Shown in pieces: positions 10,247 through 21,834 of a DNA stretch of 64,000 nt. Made by a program: the position numbers and the translations under genes. Position 1 is the first letter of the stretch; each line of letters begins with the position of its first letter. The DNA comes from Petrolisthes cinctipes (taxonomy: Eukaryota > Arthropoda > Malacostraca > Decapoda > Porcellanidae), in NCBI GenBank assembly GCA_033782935.1, contig JAWQEG010001401.1:7501-71500 (forward strand), read 5' to 3'. The notes under the pieces are model-generated. The model worked only from the letters and a program-made list of their open reading frames with translations. It made no database searches and had not been told where the DNA came from.

Positions 10247-13200
10247 GTAAGGATGCCATTTTTTAGGCTACCGTATCTATTGTCCTGACACATTCATGCC
10301 CCATACAGGTACTTTTATTTCCTCCTTGTACAGTATAATGAAGCTCTCCATACCACTTAACAAATTGTATTTGTTAAGTTCCATTTTTGAGGTACCGGAT
10401 AATATTTTAGCACCCTGAATTTTCTCCACCTGTACTTGAATCATTAATCTCTTTTATCTAAAAATCCCTTTCAGTGTGTAAGATAAGTTGCTCAGAGATG
10501 TAATGTTTTTCAGGTCGAAGTCATGCCCTCAGTGCAGACACAAAGCAACACTTAAGAGCTTGGTGAAGCTCTTCTTTGACACTAGTAGTGCAGACAATGG
10601 GGAACAGGATCCAGATACTTTACAGCAGCAGTTAGATGGTCAGAAGGTATGTTATCTACAATACAGTAATGTATGGTATATACTTCATTCACTACAGAGC
10701 TTTTATTAAAATGAATAGTCACAGCTGAAAGGTCTTCAAGTTATGCTGTTATTATAATTATGTAATACATTTTTTCAGCACAGTGACTATAATTACTGTA
10801 GACTGATTAATGCCAAACAGGTTTTAATGTCATAATTTTTTCAATGATTAAATGGAGTTAATAAGTGGGCAACTTTTGTTGAATGTTTACATATACAATA
10901 TCTTATGATTCCCACAGTTTCAAGTAAGGCTTAAGGACCAAGAAATCAACAAACTCAAGGAAACCTCCGGTACTTTAACTACTCAGAACAGAGCTCTCAG
11001 GTAAGATATCAAGTGATTGTATGTTTTCAGCTACTGATATGTTATAGGCTACTCCTGTCCGCAAATGTGTATTACTCTGTATCATATTTTTTTAAAGAAA
11101 TGGGCGACCATTTCATTATTTTTGTCATTATTTTAAACTATACAGTGCTCCCTCATTATCAACGGTTTTATTATTGACGGATTTACTCTACTGTACTCTC
11201 TTGTGACTAAGAATAATTCTAAACTTGAGCCAAAAGTATGGAAAATGTATGTTTTGAATCGTTGTTATTTCTAAAAGGGTAGGCCTAAAAGCGCGAGTGT
11301 AGTGAGTGAAGAGTGAGGGTGATGGTTGACAAGTTCAGTTATCACCAATAATCCATGAGTTTCTACTCATACAAATACATTTCCTTAGTCTGTATTCATT
11401 TTTCTTGGTCACTTTCTCTTACAATCGCTTGCACTTTTCACCATATCAAATGTATGTACCGGGATATATATGTGTTAAAAGTATGAAAAATTCCCATTTT
11501 GAGAAGTTGTTCACTATAAAGGGGTTAGGCTTATCGCGAGTGTATCAAATGAGTGTGAGGTGATAGTGGGGTGGTAAGTATAGTTATCACCAAAACTCAT
11601 TGAATTTTTATTTGTGCACACACATTCCTTTGTTTGTATGCATTAATTTTAGTAATTTTCTCTTAAAATCACTTCCACTCTTTTTGGAAATCATCTAGTT
11701 AAGAACCGCCTACTTGGGGGGAGCACTGTACATTTATTTAATATACCGTAATACGGTATTGACGGTTTTGTTATCGATGGCCATCTTAAGAACATAACCC
11801 CCGTCGATAACGAGGGAGTACTGTATTACAAAATCACACTTTTCACAGCTTCTAATCTCTGTCACTTGTGCATTGGAGAACAGTTAAAACACTTTTTCAT
11901 CTGAAGGGTATGTATGAAATAAGTTGAAGAATGTTGAACACCAAACACTAGCCATAAAATTTAGTCCATAAGTTTAAGGGTCAGTAGGAGAGGAAAGAAC
12001 CTCAAACTCGGTGATATCTCTTTCAAGATGTCAATACTTGACGAATTGAAGCACTGAAATTTTTTTTAAATTATGCTTGAACTCTCAGACCCTTCTGTTT
12101 AATAAATACATATATAAACCTATTTTGTTCTACTGTTGACAGAGAGGAATATAAATCTCTGGAGAGACAGCTGAAGGTCAAAGAGTCCACTGTGTTAGCA
12201 CTCAAGACTCAACTCCAGTTCATGGATCGAATCACCAAAGAGGCACAGAAGGCCAAAGATGAAAGTAAAAATCTCAGAGAACAGTTGAAGATCCTGCAAA
12301 AGTAAGAGTGTGTGTTAATATATAAGATACTAGCATAGCCCTAACTTATAAATTTGTTCCTTAGTACAGGCATCCCAGGTTTAACTGCATTCATTATTGA
12401 TAATGTGATAAAAATTTTAATGATACTGACAACCCTTTTTCTACATAGTGGTTATGTTCCTGAAAGCCTTATTGTTGTGTGAAAGTTGTAGTAAATGGAT
12501 AAAGGGATATGTTTCGTTTCCAGACTAGAATTATCTCGCATTTTAAGTCTGAATAAAACGTTTATCATACAGGGGGTGGTGTAGTTGTTAAAGTTCCTCA
12601 AGCTGTCTGGCCGAGCAACCCCGAGCTCCTGAGGAAGGCCATGGCCTTAACCGGGCTTTCCCACAGTGCCCTCAGAGAGTGTATACTGTATTGAGTTGTT
12701 GGCTAGTGTGGTTGTGTAACTTGTGTGTATTGCTGTCTTCCATAATGTGTTTAGTAGAATGGGGTGCTGTGTTGCATCCCAGACAGGCATTTACAATGGC
12801 TCCATCCAGCTTCTTTTGATATGTCAGAAGGGCCGGGTGGTGGCCACATCGCAGCCTGGCCAGGTGGACTCTGTCCTCACGAGGAAAGGAGGATTCAGAT
12901 GGGTGGATGTCAGGAGGTCGTACAAGCCGCTGAGTGTTGTTCTTGGGTGTTTGGATGGCTTGGTGAGTGATTTGAGTATGTGTATGTTTCTGCAGACTAG
13001 TTTCGGGTGGGCAGGGTGTATTTGTGTATGGTAAGGTGTACTGGGTGTTGATTTGATGTTCCTTGGCATGTGTGGGTGTTCTGCCATGTAGTATAGTGGG
13101 TGGTGTGGGTTTGTGGAGGCTGCAGCAAGTGTTAGTGTGCCTCTCGTGTCAAGGTGGTCCTTAATCTTGAGGACTTGGTTTCATGGTGTAGGTGGTCTGT

Positions 13201-16200
13201 ATGTGTGGAGGCTGTGCAGCCTGTGACTATCTTTAGGGCTGTATTCTGTATGGTCTGAAGGGTGTTGAGATGTATCTCAATGAGGTTTGAGGCCCAGACA
13301 GGGTTTGCATTATCCATCACTGATCAGATATATTGTTTGTACACTGGTTGTGTCCAAATGTTCTGCTGGCAAGTGATCTGATGGCATTAAATCTTTGCAT
13401 TGTGATTTGTTGTTTGAATGACAGATGTGTTGTATGTTATGCCAAGTATATTGGATGTTTGTGTGTGTGGTATAGGTGTGTTGTTTATGGTAAGGTGGTG
13501 TGTGTAGCAGTGTTCAGCATCCTGGAGTCCTGGAGTGGCAGCATCTAAGTCATGGGACCACCCCCCAGGGCTACCAAGGAAGGAAGCTATGGGGGCCAGT
13601 CACAAAATCCCCCCGCCCCCACCAAAGGGGCGCGAGTCCCTGGGAACGGCTTTGGTCACCCGGGGCAATACTTTTATCATACAGTAATTGTCATTGTCAT
13701 CATCAGTATCTATTTCGATATTTTGAAGGAGTACATATAAAATGCACTTTAACTCTATGATAAAAAGACACACCTGTACTGTATGTATCTACAACCATAT
13801 TCATGATTCCTTGGAACACCTGTGTGATGGAGGGTGCATGAAATATTAAGAGATGTAATGTGTGGTTTGTTGTCTACCAATCAACTACATTTTCTTACCA
13901 ATATTTATTTATTGATTAATCCATAAGTATTTTCATGTGTTTCCACTTGCATGGAATGTAATTCTACTCTCCTGTACCTGCCATGATAAATGAAGGACAG
14001 ACAATTATGGTATTCTTTTGTTGCAGTGTGGAAACAGTGGTGTCAGGACTGACTAGAGATGTGGAGGTGATGCTGGTTTCATACAGTAACAACCCTGACA
14101 GCACCAAAGCCCTTGCTACTTTTTGCTCCATACTAAAGAAGTAAGAGTAGCATAATACAACCTTACCTTGAGATAGGGAATTCATAAATTGCACCTAATC
14201 ATTTATTATTATTCATGCATCAAATGTATATGAATGAAGAAATATAATAATAATGATTATGAAAATGTTATACTGAAACTTGAGAAACATTATAATTGTA
14301 AGTGATTAAGGATAAGGAATACTGTAAGAGGTTCATGTGTTGGATAATTTACATGGTTTATATTAACTATAGTTATAGCAATTAAATCATACTGAGACCC
14401 AAGGCACTGCCACCAGACTTATGCTCAACAGGCAACAAATATGAACTGTTATGATGTGGACCAATTTCTTTATACAGAGCTGTGTAAGAAGTATTTTCTG
14501 TTAATTGTTTTTTTTTTTTTTTTTTTAGAGAACTCAACAAGACTATTGACGACAAAAAGAAGTTGAGGGATGAGGTTTCATTAATGAGAAGGAAAGTTAA
14601 GGAATCCAGGCAAAACTATGACACTGTTGCAAAAAAACTGGTGGGTATCATAATTGAGTGGTTGGAATATGTAAGGATCATCTTGCCAGTGTGTCAGCTT
14701 AAGTAGTTGATTTTTATTAACTCTGCCAAGAAGTTATGTGATTGGCTATTTGTTTGTTCGTTTCTAATTTTACAATTCACATTGTAGTATATACTGTACC
14801 CCTAAGTCTCTAATTCCAGCGTTCACAAACTACCAAAAGGTTGTTGTTGATGTTGATGTTTTCCCGGGACAGAATGGCCTCCTGCCCCACAGACCCCTGG
14901 TACACTCTGGTTGCGAGATTAGCCAGATGAATTAATTCGGGTATCGACAAGAACCCAGTGCTTTCGATATGAAATACTTCTTGTAATAAATATAAGCAAT
15001 TGAAGTCTATTTACCTCTTTAATATTTTGATAGACAGTTAAACTATGTTCTGAAGTGAGACTTATTTCAATAAGGTGGTTTATAAGGATTAATAAAGCCA
15101 TTTACATACAGTCATCGAAACGGTCATAAATGATTTTATTTTGTGTTCAAACTACACATTTCTTGGAACTGAAATGCCAGTTGATGCATAACAAGCAAAT
15201 GAATGTTTGGGCAGGTCACGATACGATGTCATTGATTATTATGCATAAAATATTGAAAAAATGGTTGCTGAATTTCCATTACACCGAAATTGCCGACTGA
15301 GATTAATTGGAGTACCGATATTTACAATATAAAGGCTGCACAGTTTGCCAGATACGAGACGTACCTTGCTTACATTTACTTAGGCTTTTAGTCTATTTCT
15401 ATATTCAAATTAGGCTGTATACCACGATTTTACCTGGTAAATTACTTGCTAATATTACTGAGCAAGTAATTTACTATTTGTGCAATGCTAAGCTTATACT
15501 TAAATATAATGCAACCAATCATTTGTTTCATTACCTGCAACTACAGAGATCTGGTATCACTGCTGCCAGAATGAGTACACAACTCAAACTAAGCCAGTGT
15601 ATGCGTTCTTGCTTTGCTATATTTTTTTCAAAATGCCTGTATATACATGTGCAGTGGCAGATTGCGATTGTAACACGTATGTATAAAATGTGAAGTGTAG
15701 ATGCGAGTCGTCGTTGTCGTCGTCTGTGTTTATGTTTACAGCAGGTTTATCTACATTAGGTTCCTTTCAGTATTTATGCCTACATATCGTTAAATACAGC
15801 ATTTAAAAGTTTCTAAAATAGTATTGAATATTTCTATGGCAAAAAGAAGGTATGCAACAACCAATTATTAGTACAGTATACCCATAAAAAATATGTCTAA
15901 TTATTTCATCTGGCGAATCTGGCAAGCCTCGGCTAGTTTGTGAATGCTGGAATTCACCACCCTCTTGAAACAAGGAGATATTTTTTGATGATGCAATTAA
16001 TTCTGTTTATTCTTTCAATATCTAGGTAAATTCTGCTATACAGTTGTTAATGTATGTTTCATGTTAATAATTTTTACTAATAATATTGCAGAGCACTGTT
16101 GAGCAGATTAATACTAACCTTAATGATGATATCAAGGCACTTGAGAGAGAAAATACCAGCGCAAAGAAAAAAGTTATTGCACTACAAGAGGCAGTAATTT

Positions 16201-18735
16201 CACCATCAGGTACAGTATAGAATATCTTTCTGTCTAGTTGCATGGATCAGATCATGGCAATCAAATTGACAGTAAATAGGAAAGGGCAGAAAAGTATATG
16301 TTAGGATTATGGATCTGGAGAGAGAATATGGCAGGTAGACTTTAATAGGAAGACCGAGGGATGTGCTTAATGTTTATGGTGTGTGAGGATGCTTTCAGAG
16401 AGGATTGAAAGATATAGACCACATCACATACTTTGCATGTCCACATCTTATGCAAAACAAGCAATAATTCAACATAATCTCTGCAGAGGACTTGAGGAGA
16501 AGCCAGTGAAAGTTGCTTGTTTCCTCTAGGCCGCCAGATTCAAGGCACGAACTGGGCTTATGAACTGTATTCTACTTATGTCAGTATAACATGTGGAATA
16601 GAGCTGCTGTTTAATTTGTAATGTTATTTTCTCCAGGGAGATATTTTAAGTACAGTTCTGGGCATGTACAGTACACAGTAGACCTGTAATGCAAAATGTA
16701 AATGGATACTGATCTCGAGATTTGTACATTGTTATCTCACATGTCCTATAATTACTTGTGAAGTTGTGCAGCTGTAAACACCTGTATATTTACTCCACTG
16801 AAGGTGATGTCAAAAACAGCGCCCTCCATCGCCTGATAGCTGAAAGCCCTGCACCAGCCCAGCTGAAGCGCTCTCAGAGAGAAGATTGCTTCACTGTTAC
16901 TCCTGAGGTTTGTTATTGCTAATACAAGAGAGATTTTTTATTACTTAAAAGTCATATACTGAGTCCTACAATGCTTTTCTTTTTATATTCTTTTCATATC
17001 AAAATGCAGCTTTACAAATTTGATATGCTACAGTTGTATTGATATATTTTATACTTATACTTACAGGATCATTTGGCTTTCAGACTCCATGAATTTTTAG
17101 CCTAGAAATCAGTCACTAGCTATGTATATTTTCTAGACAGGTTATATTTTATATGTCTTACAGGTTGTACGTAAGATGGCTCGCACTGCAGAAGTTGAAG
17201 TAGACAGTGATGAAGATAAGTTATGTATTGATCTTCCATCAGAATCTAAAAATCAGGTACATAAGGTGAGAGTTTTGGTTAGTTATAAATGTATTGACTT
17301 ACTTTTAATAATGTGTTTGTAATTTGTGGAATTATATATTTTGTGATGGATGCTGCAGAATACAAATTATGCATTCAATTATGAAAAATTACTTGCTTTG
17401 TTCCATATGCCTCCTATGTAATATATGACTTGCTATGAGGTGGTCACTGATTTTGGTATAAGTGGCAGATTCTTGTCATAATATCATACAACTTCCTATA
17501 TCTGTCATCTTTCTTTATGACTAAGGACATAGTTAAATTTTTAATATTTTAATTTTTAGTATTTAAGGATGCTTTTAATGGGATGAACTTCCTATACTGT
17601 AATTTTTCCATTTCTCAGCTTAACCGGCGGCCACTCGGTGACACCAGTAACAAGGAGGTGTTATCTAGCAGTGACCATCATAACATTTTTGCTAAACAAA
17701 GAATTAGGAAACGTACAAGTAAGTGGTTTGAATTTTTATTGCATACAGGAACAGTGTAGCTGTACCTAGCTCTTGGAGCCATCTCCTAGGATGTCTCAAA
17801 AAGAGGTTTCTAGCAGGTATCCTTCGCACAGCTATTACAACCTTCCCCTTTACCTCCTCCAGCCAGGGTCACCCCTTTCAATTATTACTGTGTATGCAGG
17901 GTTAGCCTTTTGAGAATTAGGACACATGCCTATATCTGGTTAGTTTTGAATCGGGCTGGTAATTGTTCTTGAGTCAGTCTCACTGCTTAGCCTGTTAAAC
18001 ATTAAACATGTGTTCACACTTGGTGTAGAACATAATACTGTGAAGACAGTAACAAAAGAATTATGATAGGCCCTCATCATGCTAATGAGTGTCCAGGTCT
18101 GACAGCCTTACAACATGTCTGTGAGCACAAACACTATTTAGACTCCAATCTTCACCTTTCAACACATACTGTACTGACAATGTGTAATAATCTATGTGAG
18201 TGATTTTGTAACGCATGATCAGATCATGGTGTCAAGTGACCATGCTGAGCTAGCTCAGTTCTAGACTGATCAAACTTGGCTTGTTTCATTCCAGTTCTCC
18301 ACTCCAGCATGTTTATAACTGAGTGCTCATAGTAAAACTACATTACTTGAAACCACAGTAGTCTGAAAAATATTAGAGAGGTTATCATAGTGCCAAATGT
18401 TGCATAACTTATGTCATGCGTTTCATGTCATAATAAAGCTATAATATTATATCGAGGGTTATACTGTATAATATTTTATTGTCATATTGTAATGTGATAT
18501 CACAATGTATCCCATTATTGTTGCAGATATTGGATGCAGCTTTCAGAGTAGCAGTAATGATAACCAAGTTGGTTATGATGGGTTTGGAGGGCATCACAAA
18601 GTAGAGGTCTTCCCCAAGCCAAACCCACTGCTTAAGAAAAAGAAGGGTATCAGGGTAGTGACAAAAATTGGAGCTGCTAGTAGTGTACAGACGACAACAA
18701 TTAAAAATTACTTTCAAAATACTTTTGATGATTAG
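10134..18735 (+). CDS. TRAIP: TRAIP-like RING-type E3 ubiquitin ligase (11 coding exons, 448 aa)
   Basis: Spliced CDS: 10134-10246, 10514-10646, 10918-11000, 12143-12301, 14027-14140, 14529-14640, 16092-16209, 16804-16907, 17164-17265, 17619-17718, 18527-18735 (1347 nt; every join GT/AG and in frame). The N-terminus is a RING with C5, C8, C23, H25, H28, C31, C42, C45, followed by the LVKLFFD segment typical of TRAIP. Residues about 83-280 are charged and coiled-coil-like. Near the C-terminus is a YDGFGG segment, as in TRAIP proteins, then TTTIKNYF (435-442), which fits a PCNA-binding PIP box with T in place of Q. Human TRAIP is of similar length (about 470 aa). In known systems (TRAIP; nopo in flies) the nuclear enzyme ubiquitinates CMG helicase and clears replication barriers. 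The ATG is the first in frame before the RING. No 5' UTR exon could be placed. Introns hold several transposons. Identification is firm; the least certain exon edges are 17164-17265. Confidence 0.93.
10514..10646 (+). CDS. TRAIP: TRAIP coding exon 2 (RING end)
   Basis: Acceptor TTTTTCAG. Encodes SKSCPQCRHKA with the last two RING cysteines (C42, C45), then LVKLFFD and an acidic linker. Donor AAG|GTATGT. Confidence 0.93.
10918..11000 (+). CDS. TRAIP: TRAIP coding exon 3 (coiled coil)
   Basis: Acceptor TCCCACAG. Encodes FQVRLKDQEINKLKE and further coiled-coil-like residues. Donor AG|GTAAGA; phase matches exons 2 and 4. Confidence 0.85.
11141..11825. mobile_element. Pogo/mariner-like MITE in TRAIP intron 3
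   Basis: TA-flanked termini TA-CAGTGCTCCCTCATTATC and the complement of TA-CAGTACTCCCTCGTTATC. A second internal terminus GGGGGGAGCACTGTA ends at 11730, suggesting nesting. The interior carries two diverged copies of one segment (about 11280-11460 and 11520-11700). No transposase frame, so non-autonomous. Confidence 0.78.
12143..12301 (+). CDS. TRAIP: TRAIP coding exon 4 (coiled coil)
   Basis: Acceptor GTTGACAG. Encodes REEYKSLERQLKVKE and a heptad-rich stretch to LREQLKILQ. Donor AA|GTAAGA. Confidence 0.88.
12573..13672 (-). mobile_element. 5'-truncated jockey-like non-LTR retrotransposon in TRAIP intron 4
   Basis: Reverse strand: reverse-transcriptase thumb and 3' sequence, with HTQTSNILGITYNTS, then NANPVWASNLIEIHLNTLQ and IQNTALKIVTGCTAS, then DHLHHETKSSRL, broken by frameshifts. 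It is bracketed by a perfect 12-bp target-site duplication TTTATCATACAG at 12561-12572 and 13673-13684. No poly-A tail is visible at its 3' end (12573 side). A second copy of the 3' part lies at 38530-38840. The GC-rich stretch at 13550-13660 has no clear coding match. Confidence 0.82.
14027..14140 (+). CDS. TRAIP: TRAIP coding exon 5
   Basis: Acceptor TGTTGCAG. Encodes VETVVSGLTRDVEVML to FCSILKK, matching the TRAIP mid-region that ends in a short 'VSLKKE' type motif. Donor AA|GTAAGA. Confidence 0.88.
14529..14640 (+). CDS. TRAIP: TRAIP coding exon 6 (coiled coil)
   Basis: Long polypyrimidine tract then TTTTAG. Encodes ELNKTIDDKKKLRDEV through YDTVAKKL. Donor CTG|GTGGGT. Confidence 0.88.
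14811..15953. mobile_element. 1.14-kb element with terminal inverted repeats in TRAIP intron 6
   Basis: AATTCCAGCGTTCACAAACT at the left pairs with the complement of the right end (20 of 21 bases). A second, subterminal inverted pair, AGCCAGATGAATTAATT on the left, matches the complement of 15900-15925. The interior is AT-rich; a 128-codon frame at 15307-15693 shows no recognisable domain. Probably a non-autonomous DNA transposon. Confidence 0.68.
16092..16209 (+). CDS. TRAIP: TRAIP coding exon 7 (coiled coil)
   Basis: Acceptor ATATTGCAG. Encodes STVEQINTNLNDDIKALE to LQEAVISPS. Donor G|GTACAG. Confidence 0.85.
16240..16580 (+). mobile_element. Decayed LINE reverse-transcriptase scrap in TRAIP intron 7
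   Basis: Shifting frames give NRKGQK, GERIWQVD and CVRMLSERIERY, which loosely follow the 'LEKAYDRV...LRMYGV' region of non-LTR reverse transcriptases. Heavily mutated; low confidence. Confidence 0.35.
16804..16907 (+). CDS. TRAIP: TRAIP coding exon 8
   Basis: Acceptor CCACTGAAG is weak, but frame and the LIAESPAPAQLKR match to the conserved 'LVLESPAP' motif of TRAIP support it. Donor GAG|GTTTGT. Confidence 0.82.
17164..17265 (+). CDS. TRAIP: TRAIP coding exon 9
   Basis: Acceptor TCTTACAG. Encodes VVRKMARTAEVEVDSDED and an acidic, low-conservation segment. Two in-frame donors are possible: AAG|GTGAGA (17265, chosen) and CAG|GTACAT (17256), differing by three residues. Confidence 0.72.
17619..17718 (+). 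CDS. TRAIP: TRAIP coding exon 10
   Basis: Acceptor TTTCTCAG. Encodes LNRRPLGDTSNKEVLSS to a basic KQRIRKRT end, a plausible nuclear localisation patch. Donor A|GTAAGT. Confidence 0.8.
18527..18735 (+). CDS. TRAIP: TRAIP last coding exon (conserved tail and PIP-like motif)
   Basis: Acceptor TGTTGCAG. Encodes IGCSFQSSSN, the YDGFGGHHK family motif, a basic stretch PLLKKKKGIR, then TTTIKNYF and QNTFDD before TAG at 18733-18735. Confidence 0.92.
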
Positions 18736-18890
18736 TTTTTCATGTAGTTTATTTTGTTTAAGTTACAGTTGTGGAGGAATTCAAATTTAACATCTTAAAC
18801 TTCTGTATTGAGGCTGTGAAGTTTAGTAGGGCTAGGTATTTGGTGTTAATTTTTCCTTGTTAGAAATAAGTATTCCATTTTAACCTGTAC

Positions 18891-18896
18891 AATAAA
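18891..18896 (+). promoter_or_regulatory. Putative TRAIP polyadenylation signal
   Basis: AATAAA lies 156 bases after the TRAIP stop, in AT-rich sequence and before the antisense LINE that starts near 19086. Confidence 0.6.
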
Positions 18897-19085
18897 GTAC
18901 TGTACTGCAGTTGATTTCTGCCAAAGGCAGAAACTATGTCTGCTCAGTGTTAGCACTCAAAATCTTCATTGTTATGCAATTCTTTTCACTGCAAATGCAG
19001 CCATGTATTATACACTTTCCATATAACATTTTTTTATAGTGATCTGCAGCATGCTACTTCATTGTCTTTTTGTTTTGTATTAAAA

Positions 19086-20581
19086 TACATACATATACCA
19101 GGCCTCCACGCTGGAGGTAGCCCCGTCACGTCGCACACCCTCTGAAACACAAATGCCCAAATGTAAAACTACCCCCCCCCCCCTAACACACACACATCAT
19201 ATCTCGACCCCCCAAATTCCTGTTGGAGGAGGGAGCAACCCCTGCAGCACAATTACACCTCCTTGTGGGACTACAAGGGGTACAACAATGTTTGCATTCA
19301 TAGCAAGACCTGACAGCAAAAGCTGGTTTACTTCGCTCCAGGGCAAACTCCACCTGCCGCATCCAGCCGGTCCATGGGCCACACTCAATGCAGGCCTCTT
19401 CCCCAAGGACAGTGAAGCTGTGTCCATTCTTCAAGCATTCACCACCCTCCTCCACTTGTTTCTGTCACATGCAATCACTCTGCCTTGCTCCACAGATATA
19501 CCTCTTCCACTCAGAGCTCCTTTCACAGTGTCCATCCATCTCCTCTGTGGCCTTCCTCTCCTCCTTACACCTCCCACTTCTGAGCCCCCTATCCTTTTTA
19601 CCATTCTATTTTCCTCCATTCTCCACATGTCCAAACCATCTTAACACACTCTGTTCTGCACGGCCTGCTAACTCTCTCATGACACTTGCCCTTCTCCTCA
19701 CTTCCTTATTCCTGACTCTGTCCATTTGAGTCACACCACACATACTCCTCAGACATCTCATCTCTATTACATTCAACCTTCTATTCTCAATTTTTCCCAT
19801 ATTCTATGTTTCCACTCAATACAGTGCAGTAGGCACTGCTATCCCTTCGTACAACTTCATCTTTACATCCATTCTAAGTGACTTGCAGCCAAACATCCTA
19901 TTTATTCCTTTTGGCACCTTTCCTACCTCATTTACTCTAAATTTTACCTTTGTCTCTATTTTGCTATCCACCGTCACCTTTGACCCCAAATACTTACAGC
20001 ACTCCGCCTCCTCCAATATTTCACCATCTAGCATTATATTCATCCTTCTACCCTCTGCTCCCCTCCTACATCTCATTACTTTGCTCTTTGCCATGTTCAC
20101 TCTCAGTTTCCTCCACCTGCACACCCGCCTTAACTGGGAACCATTCACTCACGTTATTTCCCACTGTAACACCACATGCTCTACTGTTCACGTAGAACTT
20201 TTCACCCCTCTCAACAATTTCCCCCCCAACCCGTACAACTGCAAAAAACCTTCCACAATCCATTTCTATCAATTCTGTCATATGCTTTCTCGAGATCAAT
20301 ATGTGTCCATACATCTTTACTTTTCTCTAAATACTTTTCACACACCTGCCTTACTGCAAATATCTGGTCCACACAACTCTTCCTCTCCTAAAGCCACCTT
20401 GTTCTTGACCAATCACAGCCTCCATACTCTTTCTGACTCTCTTTATCAGCACCTTCCCATACAGCTTTCCTACTACACTTAACAGGCTTATACCCCTGAA
20501 ACTCATACAATAGTATCTATCCCTTTTTCCCTTATATATTAAAATAGTGAATACTAATTCGTAATTTATGCCATACAGCAT
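19086..20581 (-). mobile_element. Non-LTR retrotransposon fragment (reverse transcriptase, palm-deleted)
   Basis: On the minus strand, from 20581 down: GISLLSVVGKLYGKVLIKRV and QEQGGFRRGR (fingers), then VNSRACGVTVGNNVSEWFPV and KAGV; then directly CRWRKLRVNMAKSKVMRC, AECCKYLGSKVT, RRLNVIEMRCLRSMCGVTQM, RWFGHVENG and RRGRPQRRWMD. The stretch between 'KAGV' and 'CRWRKL', which should hold RQGC and the catalytic F/YADD motif, is absent, with a frame change at the join (about 20100-20130). The 3' tail at 19086-19140 is shared with 51144-51198. It lies about 190 bp beyond the TRAIP polyadenylation signal, in antisense. Confidence 0.85.
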
Positions 20582-21834
20582 ATTTCTCTACATAAACATT
20601 TGCAACTTACTGTACAGCACTTCTCAGTAAGTCCTACATTAGAACTCTTTTTCCACTAGACCTATAAAGTAACTCACAAATATGCAAGAAATTTTAGTTG
20701 CATTAATTTTAATGTCTCTAGGAAAATCATTGCAACCGGAGTTAAAAAATCGTCAAACTGTCATGAAAAGGAAATTAATTTTTGTGTACGTGACCATTGA
20801 TATTATATGTATTGTACTGTGTATGTAAAGAAATTGTAAGTATTTAATAATCCAAAGAATACTTTTAGTGTTCATTAACTCTCTTGTCCTGTAATAAAGA
20901 TTTCCATTTATTAGTTATATAAAAATCTCCTGACCTGTAGTCATATATGTACAGTATTGCTGTTATATTAACACATCAAGTTGTGTGAGGATTGATGAAC
21001 TGTTACCATAGCCAAAAGCATGCTTCATCCATTAAATACTAATGGTTAGACTGTCTGTAACATTTCCAGAAGGGAATTTCATTCCTTTTTTCATTCCTAA
21101 GGCCTGAAGCAGTGTTCCCTCATGAAAATTCACTTTAAGAACAGGCCAAGACAAAACAGCAACACCAATGTCACTGCAATGTTTTACTGCTAGTAGTGAA
21201 TCATCCCCTGCACTGGCCGTTCACGAACCTCTGTCCAGACTCTGTAACATCTCAAAGAATAGATATGAAATGTAGCGTATGGTTACAGACGACGCACATC
21301 GAATCACAGCAAAACTATACAAGCCGAGATTCTCAATATCATTATAATTAAAGAAGTGGCTCGAGCAGTGCGTGGGAGGGCCACACTCGCACATTCTCAA
21401 CTTTAGCTATATCTGAGGCAAATTGTGTGCCTTTGTTAATGCATTACATCCATCGGTGTTTGTACTACTACTGAAAAACCACTGTACCAACTCTACTTCA
21501 TTCCTTTTGCTCGAGTAAAATGAAAACGTGCCTCCTAATAATTCAGTACGTGGCACCTCGAGTGACAGGATGCCACCAGACAACTCCATACTACCAAGTG
21601 TGTGTGTGTGTGTGGCTTCAGCCGTCAGTTCATTCTCCCCAAGTAGTAGTGTCTAATCCACCAACCCTTGCTGTCCACTTGTGTGTTGCTACCCTCGCCT
21701 TGCCTCCTTACCACCTTGTACCCAAACTACATAAACACTAGTCAGAAATCAAGAAATACTTAAAGGTTAGTGATTTCAGCTTTATTACTAACATGAATGA
21801 GCGTGAGGATTTCATTGTTTATTCATCTCTCATG

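Noticed and set aside
12723..13087. Frames on both strands as independent genes
   Set aside because: They fall within the LINE 3' region bounded by the 12-bp duplication, and the same sequence recurs at 38530-38840.
15307..15693. 128-codon frame in TRAIP intron 6
   Set aside because: No family resemblance, Cys/Leu/Tyr-rich from AT-rich DNA, and inside a TIR element.
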